The notes under the pieces were generated by a model. It was not told the DNA's origin, made no database searches, and saw only the letters and a list, made by a program, of their open reading frames with translations. From Bacillota bacterium (GTDB taxonomy: Bacteria > Bacillota > Clostridia > Oscillospirales > Ruminococcaceae): a stretch of DNA of 64,000 bases. The DNA is taken from NCBI GenBank assembly GCA_023391875.1, contig JAEWAB010000003.1:149129-213128 (forward strand). The letters run 5' to 3'. Within the stretch, counting starts at the first letter, position 1. Every line of letters begins with the position of its first letter. The position numbers and the translations under genes were made by a program. Shown here one piece after another: positions 35,936 to 44,126 of this stretch.

Positions 35936-35974
35936 ATTTTTCACTCCAAACCAATAAACTTAAAGCGATGATAG

Positions 35975-36079
35975 TATACTTATTACAATTAGAAATATAG
36001 TAAAAGTTCGAGCAAAAGGCCCCATTTACGCCTTTTGTGAAGAATTTTTACGTAATATTTCTTATTGAAATTAGTATTA
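35975..36079 (-). repeat. Palindromic dispersed element, copy 2 (105 bp, inverted)
   Basis: Same element as at 5580 in the opposite orientation. The central loop differs (GGCGTAAATGGGGCC) yet keeps and extends the pairing of the arm, which suggests that the fold matters. It sits inside an ABC operon, between binding protein and permease. Confidence 0.85.
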
Positions 36080-36138
36080 TGAACGATCCGTATCGTTGTC
36101 GAAGTTATTTGAAAACAGGAATGAATAGAAAGATTTGG

Positions 36139-36165
36139 CTGTACCCTGCCTTGTGCAGGGTACAG
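36139..36165 (-). terminator. Hairpin after the second binding-protein gene
   Basis: CTGTACCCTGC (36139-36149) pairs with GCAGGGTACAG (36155-36165). As at 9005, a stem-loop directly follows the binding-protein gene on the minus strand; a stabilising or attenuating role is likely. Confidence 0.6.
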
Positions 36166-36191
36166 CACAATATCTTTAACGGTTGTTGCGC

Positions 36192-37508
36192 TTACTTCTG
36201 TGCAAGCATCTGGTTAACCTTGGCTTCTTCTTCAGCAAGAGCCTGCTTAACCGGTGTGCCTCTGGAGATGATGGCGCCAAACAGGTTGTCAACTTCCTTT
36301 AAGATTGCAGAGCCTTGGTCAATATCCAAGGTTAACTGAGCGGAAGTGGCTATAACCTTAGCAGCCTGAGCGCTTGCCTGACCCTCAAGGGTGGTGGTGT
36401 CAGAGGTGAAGAACGGGTCTGCGGCAGCTGTTTTGGTGGTGGGGAAGATCGAAACCAGCTTGCAGAATGCCAGTTCATTCTCGTCATTTGTAACGTAGCT
36501 TGCAAACTTAATGGCTTCTTCATGGTTTTTAGACTTGACGGGAATACTCAGGCTTTCAACAGCAGCGTATGTAAGGCCGTTAGAACCGAGCATAGACTCA
36601 CCAACTGCGGTAATAGGATAGATATTGGGAGCCTCATCCTTAATTCTCTTTACAGACTGCGAGCCGGTGTTGAGCATTGCCAGGTTGCCGGTGGAGTACA
36701 TCTGAAGGTTCTTATCCCAACCGTTCCAGTCTGTTTTGTTGATATAACCTGCTTTGCATCCGTCCACAAACTTTTGAAGCAGTGCTTCCGCCTCAGGGGT
36801 GTTAAAGGCAGCCTTCGTCTTATCTTCGGTTAAGATCGGAATATTGTTGTACAGCAAAATTACCGAAACCTTGGTAGGTACAAGCAGGTACGCACCGGTT
36901 TTCTCCTTCATAACCTTCGACATTTCAAACAGCTCGTCGTAGGTTTTGGGCGTGCTGGTAAGGCCTGCCTTTGCAAAGAGGTCTTTGTTATAGATAGCGA
37001 CATTGGGGGTGGCGTACCAAGGGAACGCATAAAGGTGATCGTTTACGATATTGGATTTGAGCAGAGACTCTAAGTAAACACTTCTCTGCTCTTCTGAAGC
37101 TTCCTCGTCAAGAGCAACCAAAGCGCCCTTGCCGGCCATAATACCCATTAAGGTTGTACCGGAGTCTACGACATCGGGAGCGGTGTCACTCGCAATAGCG
37201 GTAACCAGTTTATTCTGAAGGGCATCGTCGGGGAGGTCCTGCCAGTTGACTGTTACATTCTTATTCTGATCCTGATATTTGGTGATTAAGCCGGTAATAA
37301 AATCGGTAAAGGTCGGCTTGAGTGAATCGGTCCAGAACTGGATGGTAACAGGCTCAGCACTCTCCGAAGATACCTCTGAGGCTGCATTGGAAGCGGCCGG
37401 ATCTGAAGCCGCATCAGAAGAAACGCTGGCGGGGGTACCGGAATTACAGGCTGCCATAGAGAAGCAGGTTGTTAATGCTAAAACGAATGCTAAAACTTTT
37501 TTAGTCAA
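36192..37508 (-). CDS. ABC transporter sugar-binding lipoprotein, second system
   Basis: About 438 residues. Signal peptide TKKVLAFVLALTTCFSMAAC with lipobox SMAAC, a Ser/Ala/Glu-rich linker, then a family 1 binding-protein fold (TIQFWTDSLKPTFTDFITGL, NVTVNWQDLPDDALQNKLVT, VDSGTTLMGIM, IYNKDLFAKAGL). TTG 37506-37508 six bases after GAGAGGAG is the better start; another TTG at 37535 lies upstream of the ribosome site. First gene of the operon, with repeat copy 3 about 155 bases upstream. Confidence 0.92.
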   Translation of the reverse strand: MTKKVLAFVLALTTCFSMAACNSGTPASVSSDAASDPAASNAASEVSSESAEPVTIQFWTDSLKPTFTDFITGLITKYQDQNKNVTVNWQDLPDDALQNKLVTAIASDTAPDVVDSGTTLMGIMAGKGALVALDEEASEEQRSVYLESLLKSNIVNDHLYAFPWYATPNVAIYNKDLFAKAGLTSTPKTYDELFEMSKVMKEKTGAYLLVPTKVSVILLYNNIPILTEDKTKAAFNTPEAEALLQKFVDGCKAGYINKTDWNGWDKNLQMYSTGNLAMLNTGSQSVKRIKDEAPNIYPITAVGESMLGSNGLTYAAVESLSIPVKSKNHEEAIKFASYVTNDENELAFCKLVSIFPTTKTAAADPFFTSDTTTLEGQASAQAAKVIATSAQLTLDIDQGSAILKEVDNLFGAIISRGTPVKQALAEEEAKVNQMLAQK

Positions 37509-37661
37509 AGTAATTCTCCTCTCATTTAACCGCAAACAAAGTATTTATGCCGCCATAAAAATCCCTGAAAACGAATCTGTGCCACAGTTTTCTGTTTCAG
37601 CAATCACTCCCTTCCAGTTGTCCTTTGCCCGTTTCCCGCCTGTGTTACTTCAAAGGCTGCA

Positions 37662-37766
37662 TAATACTAATCCCAATAAGAAATATTACGTAAAAATTCT
37701 TCACAAAAGGCGTAAATTCAACCTTTTGCTCGAATTTTTTCTATATTTCTAATTGTAATAAGTATA
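37662..37766 (+). repeat. Palindromic dispersed element, copy 3 (105 bp)
   Basis: Almost identical to copy 1 (differences include TCCCAATAAG for TCCAATAAG and GGCGTAAATTC in the loop). Lies upstream of the second binding-protein gene, so this gene is flanked by two copies in opposite orientation (35975 and 37662). Confidence 0.85.
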
Positions 37767-38066
37767 AGATAGCGGACAATTATCCGTAACCAATATTCCG
37801 AATTGACGAGGCGCCTATACGGGTGCCTTCTGCGATGTCGGCAACAAGCACAATAAATCGTCTTGCTTGCGGCTTTGTATTATGTAATGCGCTTAACAAA
37901 CGCCGCCCGGCTTCGATAAGGCTATAATATAGCATTTGATGTCGGCTGTCAATAATGAAATTAAATTTTAATATAAAAAATTTCAGGCTGTTCATTGCGA
38001 TAGTTTCAAAAACTTCTGAAAAATCGTGGGGGTTTTTGTTGAAATCAATTAAAATAAAGTGATATA

Positions 38067-38095
38067 TTGACTTGTCAGATTCTCAATAGTATACT
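38067..38095 (+). promoter_or_regulatory. Promoter of the SIS/kinase operon
   Basis: TTGACT (38067-38072) and TATACT (38090-38095), spacer 17 bases. Confidence 0.7.
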
Positions 38096-38167
38096 TCTAT
38101 TGGAATTAAATTTTATCTAATGAAATTAGTCGTTGCGATATGTGTTTTTCATACGCTGGTTTTCAAA

Positions 38168-38186
38168 TGCTAAAGCGCTTTCAGCA
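38168..38186 (+). promoter_or_regulatory. cre-like palindrome downstream of the SIS promoter
   Basis: TGCTAAAGCGCTTTCAGCA is nearly self-complementary and fits a CcpA/LacI-type operator. It lies about 70 bases after the -10 box, where a bound repressor would block elongation. Confidence 0.6.
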
Positions 38187-38330
38187 TTCATGCTACGCTT
38201 GTACCAATCAGGAAAATCGGTGTTGGAATACACAAATTGACAAGTGATTTCATTATGTACATGTCAAAACCGGGTTGTACCGGGTAGCCGCGACGCACAG
38301 AAAATGAAGAAAAGGGGAATTAAACCTAAC

Positions 38331-39410
38331 ATGGCGCAGCAACTGCTTGCATACATCAAAGAACAGCCCCAGGTTTGGAAGCGCATTGTCGATGAGAGAA
38401 AGGATATCTGCAAAGGCTTTACAGAAGCCCACCTGAACGGCTCGGTTCGCCGCGTGGTAATGCTCGGCTCCGGCAGCTCCTACATCGCCGCCAATATGGC
38501 GAAGGAGGTGTTTGAAAAGCTGTTTGGCATAGAGGTTACGGCGGCAACCCCCACCAGAATGAGCCACTTAATCACGCTCGTAAACAAACAGGATACCGTT
38601 TTCTGGGCTATTTCGCAATCGGGCAAAAGCACCTCTACCATTCAGGCCATCAAAGAACTGCATCACAGCGGTTTTAAGGTAACAGCCGTTACCGCCGATG
38701 CCGCCTCCCCCATTGCCGCCGCGTGTGACGAGCATGTGCTGATAGATTGCGGTGAAGAAACCGTCGGCCCCAAAACAAAGGGCATGACGTCAACCGCGCT
38801 CACGCTGTTTTTAATGGGGCTGGAGCTTGCGCTTGCAAAACACCGTATCGACAGCACTACATATGAAAAAACCCTCTCCGACCTCTGCCGCTCGTTTGAG
38901 TTTGCGGAGAAAACGATCGCCGATGCCGTCGCGTGGAGCAATAGAAATGCGGCCGCCTTTAAAAAGGCCCCCCATATGACCATTGTTGCGGACGGTATGA
39001 ACCTGCCGGTAGCGGAGGAAGGGGCCTTAAAGCTGCTCGAAACCCTTTATATCCCGGTGGTATCCTACGAGTTTGAAGAGTATCTGCATGGGGTGCACAA
39101 CACCATCAACAAGAACAGTTACCTGTTCTTCCTGGTAAGTGACAACCAAAACAAGGAACGCATGCTAAAGCTGTATGATTTCTCGGCGGATCACGGAAGC
39201 CATAATTTCATCATATCCACAGGGGCGGCAACCGGCAAAGCAAACGAGTTGAATGTATCTTCAAGCGGCAATGAGATAACATTGCCATTTGAAACGCTCC
39301 TGCCGTTTCACATCGTTAGCGCGCTCATTTCCGAGGCCAAAGGTATTAACTGTGACAAGCCGCAGTTTAATGATTTTAGCATCCGAATGGAAACAAAGCT
39401 CATCAAGTAA
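38331..39410 (+). CDS. SIS-domain sugar-phosphate isomerase/deaminase
   Basis: 359 residues with two SIS domains and no glutaminase domain: MLGSGSSYIAANMAKEVFEK (residues about 44-63), WAISQSGKSTSTIQAI (phosphate-binding Ser loop), then YEFEEYLHGVHNTIN and KGINCDKPQF in the second half, as in GlmS C-terminal and FrlB/AgaS-type enzymes. Likely deaminates or deglycates an amino-sugar 6-phosphate. The kinase gene 21 bases downstream fits that order. ATG 38331 is chosen by homology to the family; AAAAGGGG is 12 bases away, somewhat far. Confidence 0.82.
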   Translation: MAQQLLAYIKEQPQVWKRIVDERKDICKGFTEAHLNGSVRRVVMLGSGSSYIAANMAKEVFEKLFGIEVTAATPTRMSHLITLVNKQDTVFWAISQSGKSTSTIQAIKELHHSGFKVTAVTADAASPIAAACDEHVLIDCGEETVGPKTKGMTSTALTLFLMGLELALAKHRIDSTTYEKTLSDLCRSFEFAEKTIADAVAWSNRNAAAFKKAPHMTIVADGMNLPVAEEGALKLLETLYIPVVSYEFEEYLHGVHNTINKNSYLFFLVSDNQNKERMLKLYDFSADHGSHNFIISTGAATGKANELNVSSSGNEITLPFETLLPFHIVSALISEAKGINCDKPQFNDFSIRMETKLIK

Positions 39411-39431
39411 TAAAACATAAGAGGTGAAACA

Positions 39432-40355
39432 GTGAATTATTTTATAGGCATGGATGTAGGCGGAACCTCCGCAAGGCTAAAGCTTGCCGATGAAAGCGGA
39501 AAGGTGCTGGGGGAATACACCGGGCAGGGTTGTACCCTTATCACCACCTCGTTTGACTACGTACTCACCCAATTCCGTACCGTTATCGAAAAGGCACTCG
39601 GCGAGCATCGGTTAACCCCGCAAACCTGCTTAGGGCTGTGCATCGGCGCCGCCGGTATTGATACCGAGGAGCAGCGCGAGCAGTACACCCAAATCTTCGA
39701 GGCTATCGGCTTCGACAGAAAGATTTTAAAGGTGTATAACGACTGCGAGCTATTGTTGTATGTTTACCCAGAGCAGGCCTGTATGGCGATTGTCGCCGGA
39801 ACGGGCTCCATCATCATCGGCAAAGACAGCAAAAACAACATCTCGCGCTACGGCGGCTGGAGCCATATTTTAAGCGATGAGGGCAGCGCCTTCTATATTA
39901 TCCGTAACGCGATGGAGAGCATCCTGCGATACATGGACGGTTATGGTGATTGCCGCGTACTTACCGAGCTTTTCATTAAAGAGTCCGGCCTGGGTACCCC
40001 CTATGATATCGCTGCGTTCGTATATGAAAACATTATGCAGAAAAGCCGTATCGCCCGCTTCGCCCCCGTGGTAGACAAAGCGGCTGAACAGGGTGATGCC
40101 GCGGCGCTTGATATCTTGAACAAGGCGGCTCTCAGCCTGTTCTGGGGCGGCTCAACGGTTGCAAAGGCGATTGCGCCCGTTAAAGGTGAACCTTTAACCG
40201 TCATATTCTGGGGCAGCGTTTTGCTCAACAGTAGCTTTGTGGCAAATGAGCTGAAACGGTTGTTCTTAGCGCAATATCCGCAGGTGAATATTGTTTTGCC
40301 GGATAGCAGTGCGCTTGATATCGCGCTGGGGATTGCGGTGAAAAGCGGCAGATAG
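39432..40355 (+). CDS. BadF/BadG-type ATPase, probable amino-sugar kinase
   Basis: 307 residues. ASKHA (actin-like) fold: phosphate-1 loop FIGMDVGGTSARLKLAD (residues 4-20), IVAGTGSIIIGKD (phosphate-2, near 121) and GGWSHILSDEGSAFYI, the signature of N-acetylglucosamine/glucosamine kinases in the BcrAD_BadFG family. Would phosphorylate a sugar freed by the cytosolic GH9 for the SIS enzyme. Specific sugar not determined. Start is GTG 39432 behind AGAGGTG. Confidence 0.84.
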   Translation: MNYFIGMDVGGTSARLKLADESGKVLGEYTGQGCTLITTSFDYVLTQFRTVIEKALGEHRLTPQTCLGLCIGAAGIDTEEQREQYTQIFEAIGFDRKILKVYNDCELLLYVYPEQACMAIVAGTGSIIIGKDSKNNISRYGGWSHILSDEGSAFYIIRNAMESILRYMDGYGDCRVLTELFIKESGLGTPYDIAAFVYENIMQKSRIARFAPVVDKAAEQGDAAALDILNKAALSLFWGGSTVAKAIAPVKGEPLTVIFWGSVLLNSSFVANELKRLFLAQYPQVNIVLPDSSALDIALGIAVKSGR

Positions 40356-40445
40356 CCCGATACATCAATAGGACATGCTGCTGTCTCTGTACAACACAAC
40401 ACACGCAATACGTCAACACACAATATCAATAAAAGGAGATAGCTT

Positions 40446-41351
40446 ATGTTTGAATCCATCCACAAGTATTATCAGGTTGGGCTTATTCATTTTATGGCTT
40501 ATCCCGCAACCATGAAGGGCGAGGGGGATATTCTGCCCACACTCTCGAGCATCTTAAAGGACGACTACTTTGACGCGGTGGAAGTTACATGGATGAAGGA
40601 TAAAGCGGTTCGCGAAAACGCGGCAAGCCTGCTTGCCCAAAGCCACATGAAGGTATGCTACGGCGCGCAGCCGCGCCTGCTGACTACGGGGCTTAACCCC
40701 AACCACCTCGATGAAGGCGAACGGCTCAAAGCAGAAGCAACCCTGTTGGAGGCCATTGACGAGGCGGCCGCGCTGGGTGCCGGCGGCATCGCCTTTCTTG
40801 CGGGAAAGTATGACCCGAATAAATTTGAGGCGCACTACGAGCAGCTGCTTAAAACCACCAAGAAGCTCTGCGCCTACGCCCAGACCAAGGGTATGTCGGT
40901 GGAGCTTGAGGTGTTTGACTATGATGTGGATAAAAAATCCCTCATCGGCCCCGCGCCTGTTGCCTACCGCTTTGCGGCAGACATACGAAACAGCTTTAAC
41001 AATTTCGGGCTGGTCATTGATTTGTCTCACCTGCCGCAAACGCACGAGGACGCCGCCTTTGCCATACAGATCTTGCGCCCGTTTATTACCCACCTGCATA
41101 TCGGCAGCGCGGTGATGACGCCGGGTGCCGAAGCCTACGGGGATACCCACCCGCGCTTCGGGTTCCCTAATGGCTGCAACGACGTGGCTGAACTGGTGGA
41201 GTTTTTACGTGTATGCAGGGACGAAGGCTTGATGCGCGAACAAAACCCCTTGGTGCTTTCGTTTGAAGTGAAGCCTTGGGGAAACGAAGACTGTGAGATT
41301 GTGATTGCAAACGCTAAAAGGGTTTTAAACCGCGCGTGGGCATTACTGTAA
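40446..41351 (+). CDS. TIM-barrel sugar isomerase/epimerase (AP-endonuclease 2 superfamily)
   Basis: 301 residues. The xylose-isomerase-like barrel with the metal and catalytic residues in VELEVFD (near 158), LVIDLSHLP (near 197), THLHIGSAV (near 220) and LSFEVKPWGNED (near 281). The superfamily includes hydroxypyruvate isomerase Hyi, tagatose epimerases and IolE/IolH. Next to a Gcl-like enzyme, a Hyi-like role is possible but not shown by sequence. AAGGAG upstream of the ATG. Confidence 0.78.
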   Translation: MFESIHKYYQVGLIHFMAYPATMKGEGDILPTLSSILKDDYFDAVEVTWMKDKAVRENAASLLAQSHMKVCYGAQPRLLTTGLNPNHLDEGERLKAEATLLEAIDEAAALGAGGIAFLAGKYDPNKFEAHYEQLLKTTKKLCAYAQTKGMSVELEVFDYDVDKKSLIGPAPVAYRFAADIRNSFNNFGLVIDLSHLPQTHEDAAFAIQILRPFITHLHIGSAVMTPGAEAYGDTHPRFGFPNGCNDVAELVEFLRVCRDEGLMREQNPLVLSFEVKPWGNEDCEIVIANAKRVLNRAWALL

Positions 41352-41353
41352 TA

Positions 41354-41399
41354 CTTGCTTGTTTTTAGTGGCCGAATTTTGCCCGCTAAAGCAAGCATT
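41354..41399 (+). other. Intra-operon stem-loop before the Gcl-like gene
   Basis: TTGCTTG...CAAGCA outer pairing and TTTAGTGGCC...GCCCGCTAAA inner pairing form a long imperfect hairpin directly before the GAAGGGAAG ribosome site. No U-run; possibly an RNA processing point. Confidence 0.4.
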
Positions 41400-41421
41400 A
41401 ATATAAGAAGGGAAGACACCC

Positions 41422-43089
41422 ATGAAATTCGGAGAAGCAGTTGTAAAAATATTGGAGCTAGAGGGAATTACCCATGCCTTTGGTATTCCCGGTGCAGGAA
41501 TTAACGGACTTTATAAGTATTTGGGTGAATCAAAGACCATCACGCACTATACGGTTCGGCATGAAGAGGCGGCTGTACACGCGGCGGGCGGCTATTTCAG
41601 GGCCAGCGGAAAGATGGCGGCCTGTCTTTGCACCTCCGGCCCCGGCGCCACAAACTTTGTAACAGGCATCTACACCTGTAACATCGACTCTATCCCCACC
41701 ATCGCCATTACCGGCCAGGCGGCCACCTCACAGCTTGGCAAGGACGCCTTCCAGTGTGTGGACATTGCAAAGGTATGCGAGCCGATTGCCAAGGCCACCT
41801 GGTGCATTACCGACGCCTCGAAGGGTGTTGAGATTGTACGCAAAGCGTTTAAGATTGCCCGTGAAGGCAAGCCCGGCCCTGTGGTGATTGATCTGCCCCT
41901 TGATGTGCAGCTTGCCGAGGTAGAGTTCGACGCAAGCAGTTATGTTCCCTTAGCGTACGATACCCCCACCTTCAGCACCTCGGATATTGCTGCCGCTGTT
42001 GCCATGCTCAAAGAGGCCAAGAACCCCGCGCTGATTATGGGCGGCGGCGTGGTACTGGCAAATGCCTGCAAGGAATGTGTGGAGTTTGCGGAGCTTATGC
42101 ATCTGCCCGTTATCACCACCTACATGGCAAAGGGCGGTATTCCCATTAACCACCCGCTTAACGCGGGCCATGCGGGTATTCAGGTAGGGCAGCCCATCGG
42201 CAATACCACCCTTGTGAACTCCGATGTGGTAATCGCCATCGGTAACCGTTTTACAGACCGCCATACCGGTGCAATCGGGGTATACAAGGGCAACCGCAGG
42301 TTTATACATATCAATATAGAGCCGAAAGAGATCGGCAAGATCTTTACCCCGGATCTCGGCATCGTAGCCGACGCAAAGGAAGCGCTCGTTGCTCTTATTG
42401 CACAGGCCAAGAAAGCCGGCGGCGCCGCCCCCGCTGCTCGTGTAGCGGAGCTGCCTAAACTGCGCGCCGAGCTTGCACGCAAAACCGATTACGATTGTAC
42501 GCCTATCAAGCCCCAACGTGTTTTTGGCGAGCTGAACAAGGTTCTGGGGGACAAGGTTCGCTTTACCACCGGCTGCGGCATTACACAGATATGGTCCGGC
42601 CAGCTTCAGGATGTTAATACGCCTCACACGTATCTGCCTGCGGGCGGAGCGGGCACACTCGGCTTCGATATTCCCGCCGCGTTCGGCGCGATGGCCTACG
42701 ACAAGAGCAAAAAAGCCGTAGCCGTAATGGGCGATTTCGGGTTCACCTTCCACGTTCAGGAGCTTGCGGTGGCCGCAAAATACAACATGCCGTTGATTGT
42801 GGTAATCGTGAATAACGCGTATCTGGGGCTGATCCGTCAAAACCAGAAGTATGCTTATTCTTACGAATTCGCGGTGGAGATGAAGGAAAACCACACCATG
42901 ATGGATTATGTAAAAGTCGCCGAAGGGTTTGCCTGCGCCGGTGAGCGCGTATTTAAGCCCGAGGAGATCGCCCCCGCTTTAGAGCGTGCACTCGCCTCCA
43001 CAAAGCCCTACATCATCGACATTGTATGTGACGAGAATCAGGACTGCTCGATGGGCGGAGATATCACCTCGGTTAAAGAATTTAATTAA
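41422..43089 (+). CDS. Glyoxylate-carboligase-like ThDP enzyme
   Basis: 555 residues, three-domain acetohydroxyacid-synthase fold. Closest by eye to Gcl: HAFGIPGAGINGLYKYL at the N-terminus, DAFQCVDIAKVCEPIAK, NRFTDRHTGAIGVYKGNRR, HINIEPKEIGKIFTPDLGIV, IKPQRVFGELNKVLG and the ThDP/Mg motif GDFGFTFHVQELAVAAKYNM...NNAYLGLIRQ. Gcl condenses two glyoxylates to tartronate semialdehyde. However, the active-site region reads RHEEAAVHAAGGY, keeping the Glu that E. coli Gcl replaces with Val, so another 2-keto acid (for example pyruvate) is possible. Confidence 0.8.
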   Translation: MKFGEAVVKILELEGITHAFGIPGAGINGLYKYLGESKTITHYTVRHEEAAVHAAGGYFRASGKMAACLCTSGPGATNFVTGIYTCNIDSIPTIAITGQAATSQLGKDAFQCVDIAKVCEPIAKATWCITDASKGVEIVRKAFKIAREGKPGPVVIDLPLDVQLAEVEFDASSYVPLAYDTPTFSTSDIAAAVAMLKEAKNPALIMGGGVVLANACKECVEFAELMHLPVITTYMAKGGIPINHPLNAGHAGIQVGQPIGNTTLVNSDVVIAIGNRFTDRHTGAIGVYKGNRRFIHINIEPKEIGKIFTPDLGIVADAKEALVALIAQAKKAGGAAPAARVAELPKLRAELARKTDYDCTPIKPQRVFGELNKVLGDKVRFTTGCGITQIWSGQLQDVNTPHTYLPAGGAGTLGFDIPAAFGAMAYDKSKKAVAVMGDFGFTFHVQELAVAAKYNMPLIVVIVNNAYLGLIRQNQKYAYSYEFAVEMKENHTMMDYVKVAEGFACAGERVFKPEEIAPALERALASTKPYIIDIVCDENQDCSMGGDITSVKEFN

Positions 43090-43242
43090 ACTGTTTTTCA
43101 GAACCAATACAGGGTATCTCACCAAAAGCATTGACAGATTAGGCTTATTCGCACGCAGATATTGGCATATTCGTCATGGATACCCGCTGCACCGCCTATA
43201 GATTCTTAGGCAAAATTGCAGAGCTTTTAGTAAAGGCATTTA

Positions 43243-43271
43243 TTGCAAAAGAAAACAGTATGTGCTATGAT
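43243..43271 (+). promoter_or_regulatory. Promoter of the IclR-type regulator
   Basis: TTGCAA (43243-43248) and TATGAT (43266-43271) with 17 bases between. Confidence 0.6.
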
Positions 43272-43327
43272 ACAATAATGAAATCGGTTTTTATTATTTG
43301 TAATATAGTTTACGGGAGGATAAAGAT

Positions 43328-44107
43328 ATGCCTAAATCTGCAAAGGCCAATCAATCTGTAGAAAAAACCTTTCAAATCATTGAAACTATGGCTACCGACA
43401 AGCATCCCATGCGTTTGCAGGATATCTCCCTGCAAACGGGGATGCCTGCCAGCACTGTACTTCGCTTAATAAACACGCTCGTAATCGCCGGGTACATCAA
43501 CCAGAGCAGTGAAACACTCAAGTACTCTTTATCTCTTAAATTTTTGCGCATCGGCAACATTGCAAGCGCTCAGATAAGCATCCGCGATGTGGTTCGCCCT
43601 TATCTCATTGAGCTTTCCAAGAGATGCCAGGAAGCAAGCTGTCTTGCCATTGAGGAGCACGACAGTATGGAGGTTGTCTATATAGACGTTGTAGAGGGCC
43701 CCGATAATATGCTGCGTACCATGCAGCGTATCGGCAAGCGCGCGCCCATGCATTCTACCGGCGTAGGCAAAAACATGCTGTTAAACTACTCGCCGGAAAA
43801 TATCAGCCGCTTAATCTTAAAAAAAGGCCTGCCCGCGCTTACTCCGTACACAATTGTTACACAGGAGGCACTCGTAGCCGAGCTTGATAAGGTTCGCGTG
43901 CAGGGCTTTGCTATGGATAATGAGGAATGTGAAATCGGTGCGCGCTGTATCGCGGCACCCATACGGGATTATACGGGACAGGTTATTGCCAGCATCAGCA
44001 TCTCCGGCCCAACATCCAGAATGACGGTGGAGCGTGTGGATGTGCACAAGAATGTTATTATCGAGATTGCAAAAAGAATATCCTCGGAACTCGCATTCCC
44101 GGATTAA
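43328..44107 (+). CDS. IclR-family transcriptional regulator
   Basis: 259 residues. N-terminal winged helix (SVEKTFQIIETMATDKHPMR, LQDISLQTGMPASTVLRLIN) and C-terminal IclR effector domain (ALSKRCQEASCLAIEE-like start at about 90; KRAPMHSTGVGKNML; NEECEIGARCIAAPI; ASISISGPTSRMT). In E. coli the glyoxylate-pathway regulator AllR is of this family. Its position between the Gcl-like gene and the hydroxyacid dehydrogenase fits control of that set. GGAGGA upstream of the ATG. Confidence 0.9.
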   Translation: MPKSAKANQSVEKTFQIIETMATDKHPMRLQDISLQTGMPASTVLRLINTLVIAGYINQSSETLKYSLSLKFLRIGNIASAQISIRDVVRPYLIELSKRCQEASCLAIEEHDSMEVVYIDVVEGPDNMLRTMQRIGKRAPMHSTGVGKNMLLNYSPENISRLILKKGLPALTPYTIVTQEALVAELDKVRVQGFAMDNEECEIGARCIAAPIRDYTGQVIASISISGPTSRMTVERVDVHKNVIIEIAKRISSELAFPD

Positions 44108-44126
44108 TAGAAGGAAGGAATCAAGC

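Larger units (their letters stand above)
37509..38330. other. Long divergent intergenic region
   Basis: About 820 bases between two divergent sugar operons. It holds repeat copy 3 (37662-37766), a promoter for the plus-strand operon (38067-38095) and a cre-like palindrome (38168-38186). A clear promoter for the minus-strand binding-protein gene was not found. The remaining AT-rich sequence shows no gene. Confidence 0.5.

Noticed and set aside
41950..42894. 314-codon minus-strand frame across the Gcl-like gene
   Set aside because: Antisense shadow caused by codon bias in the real gene.
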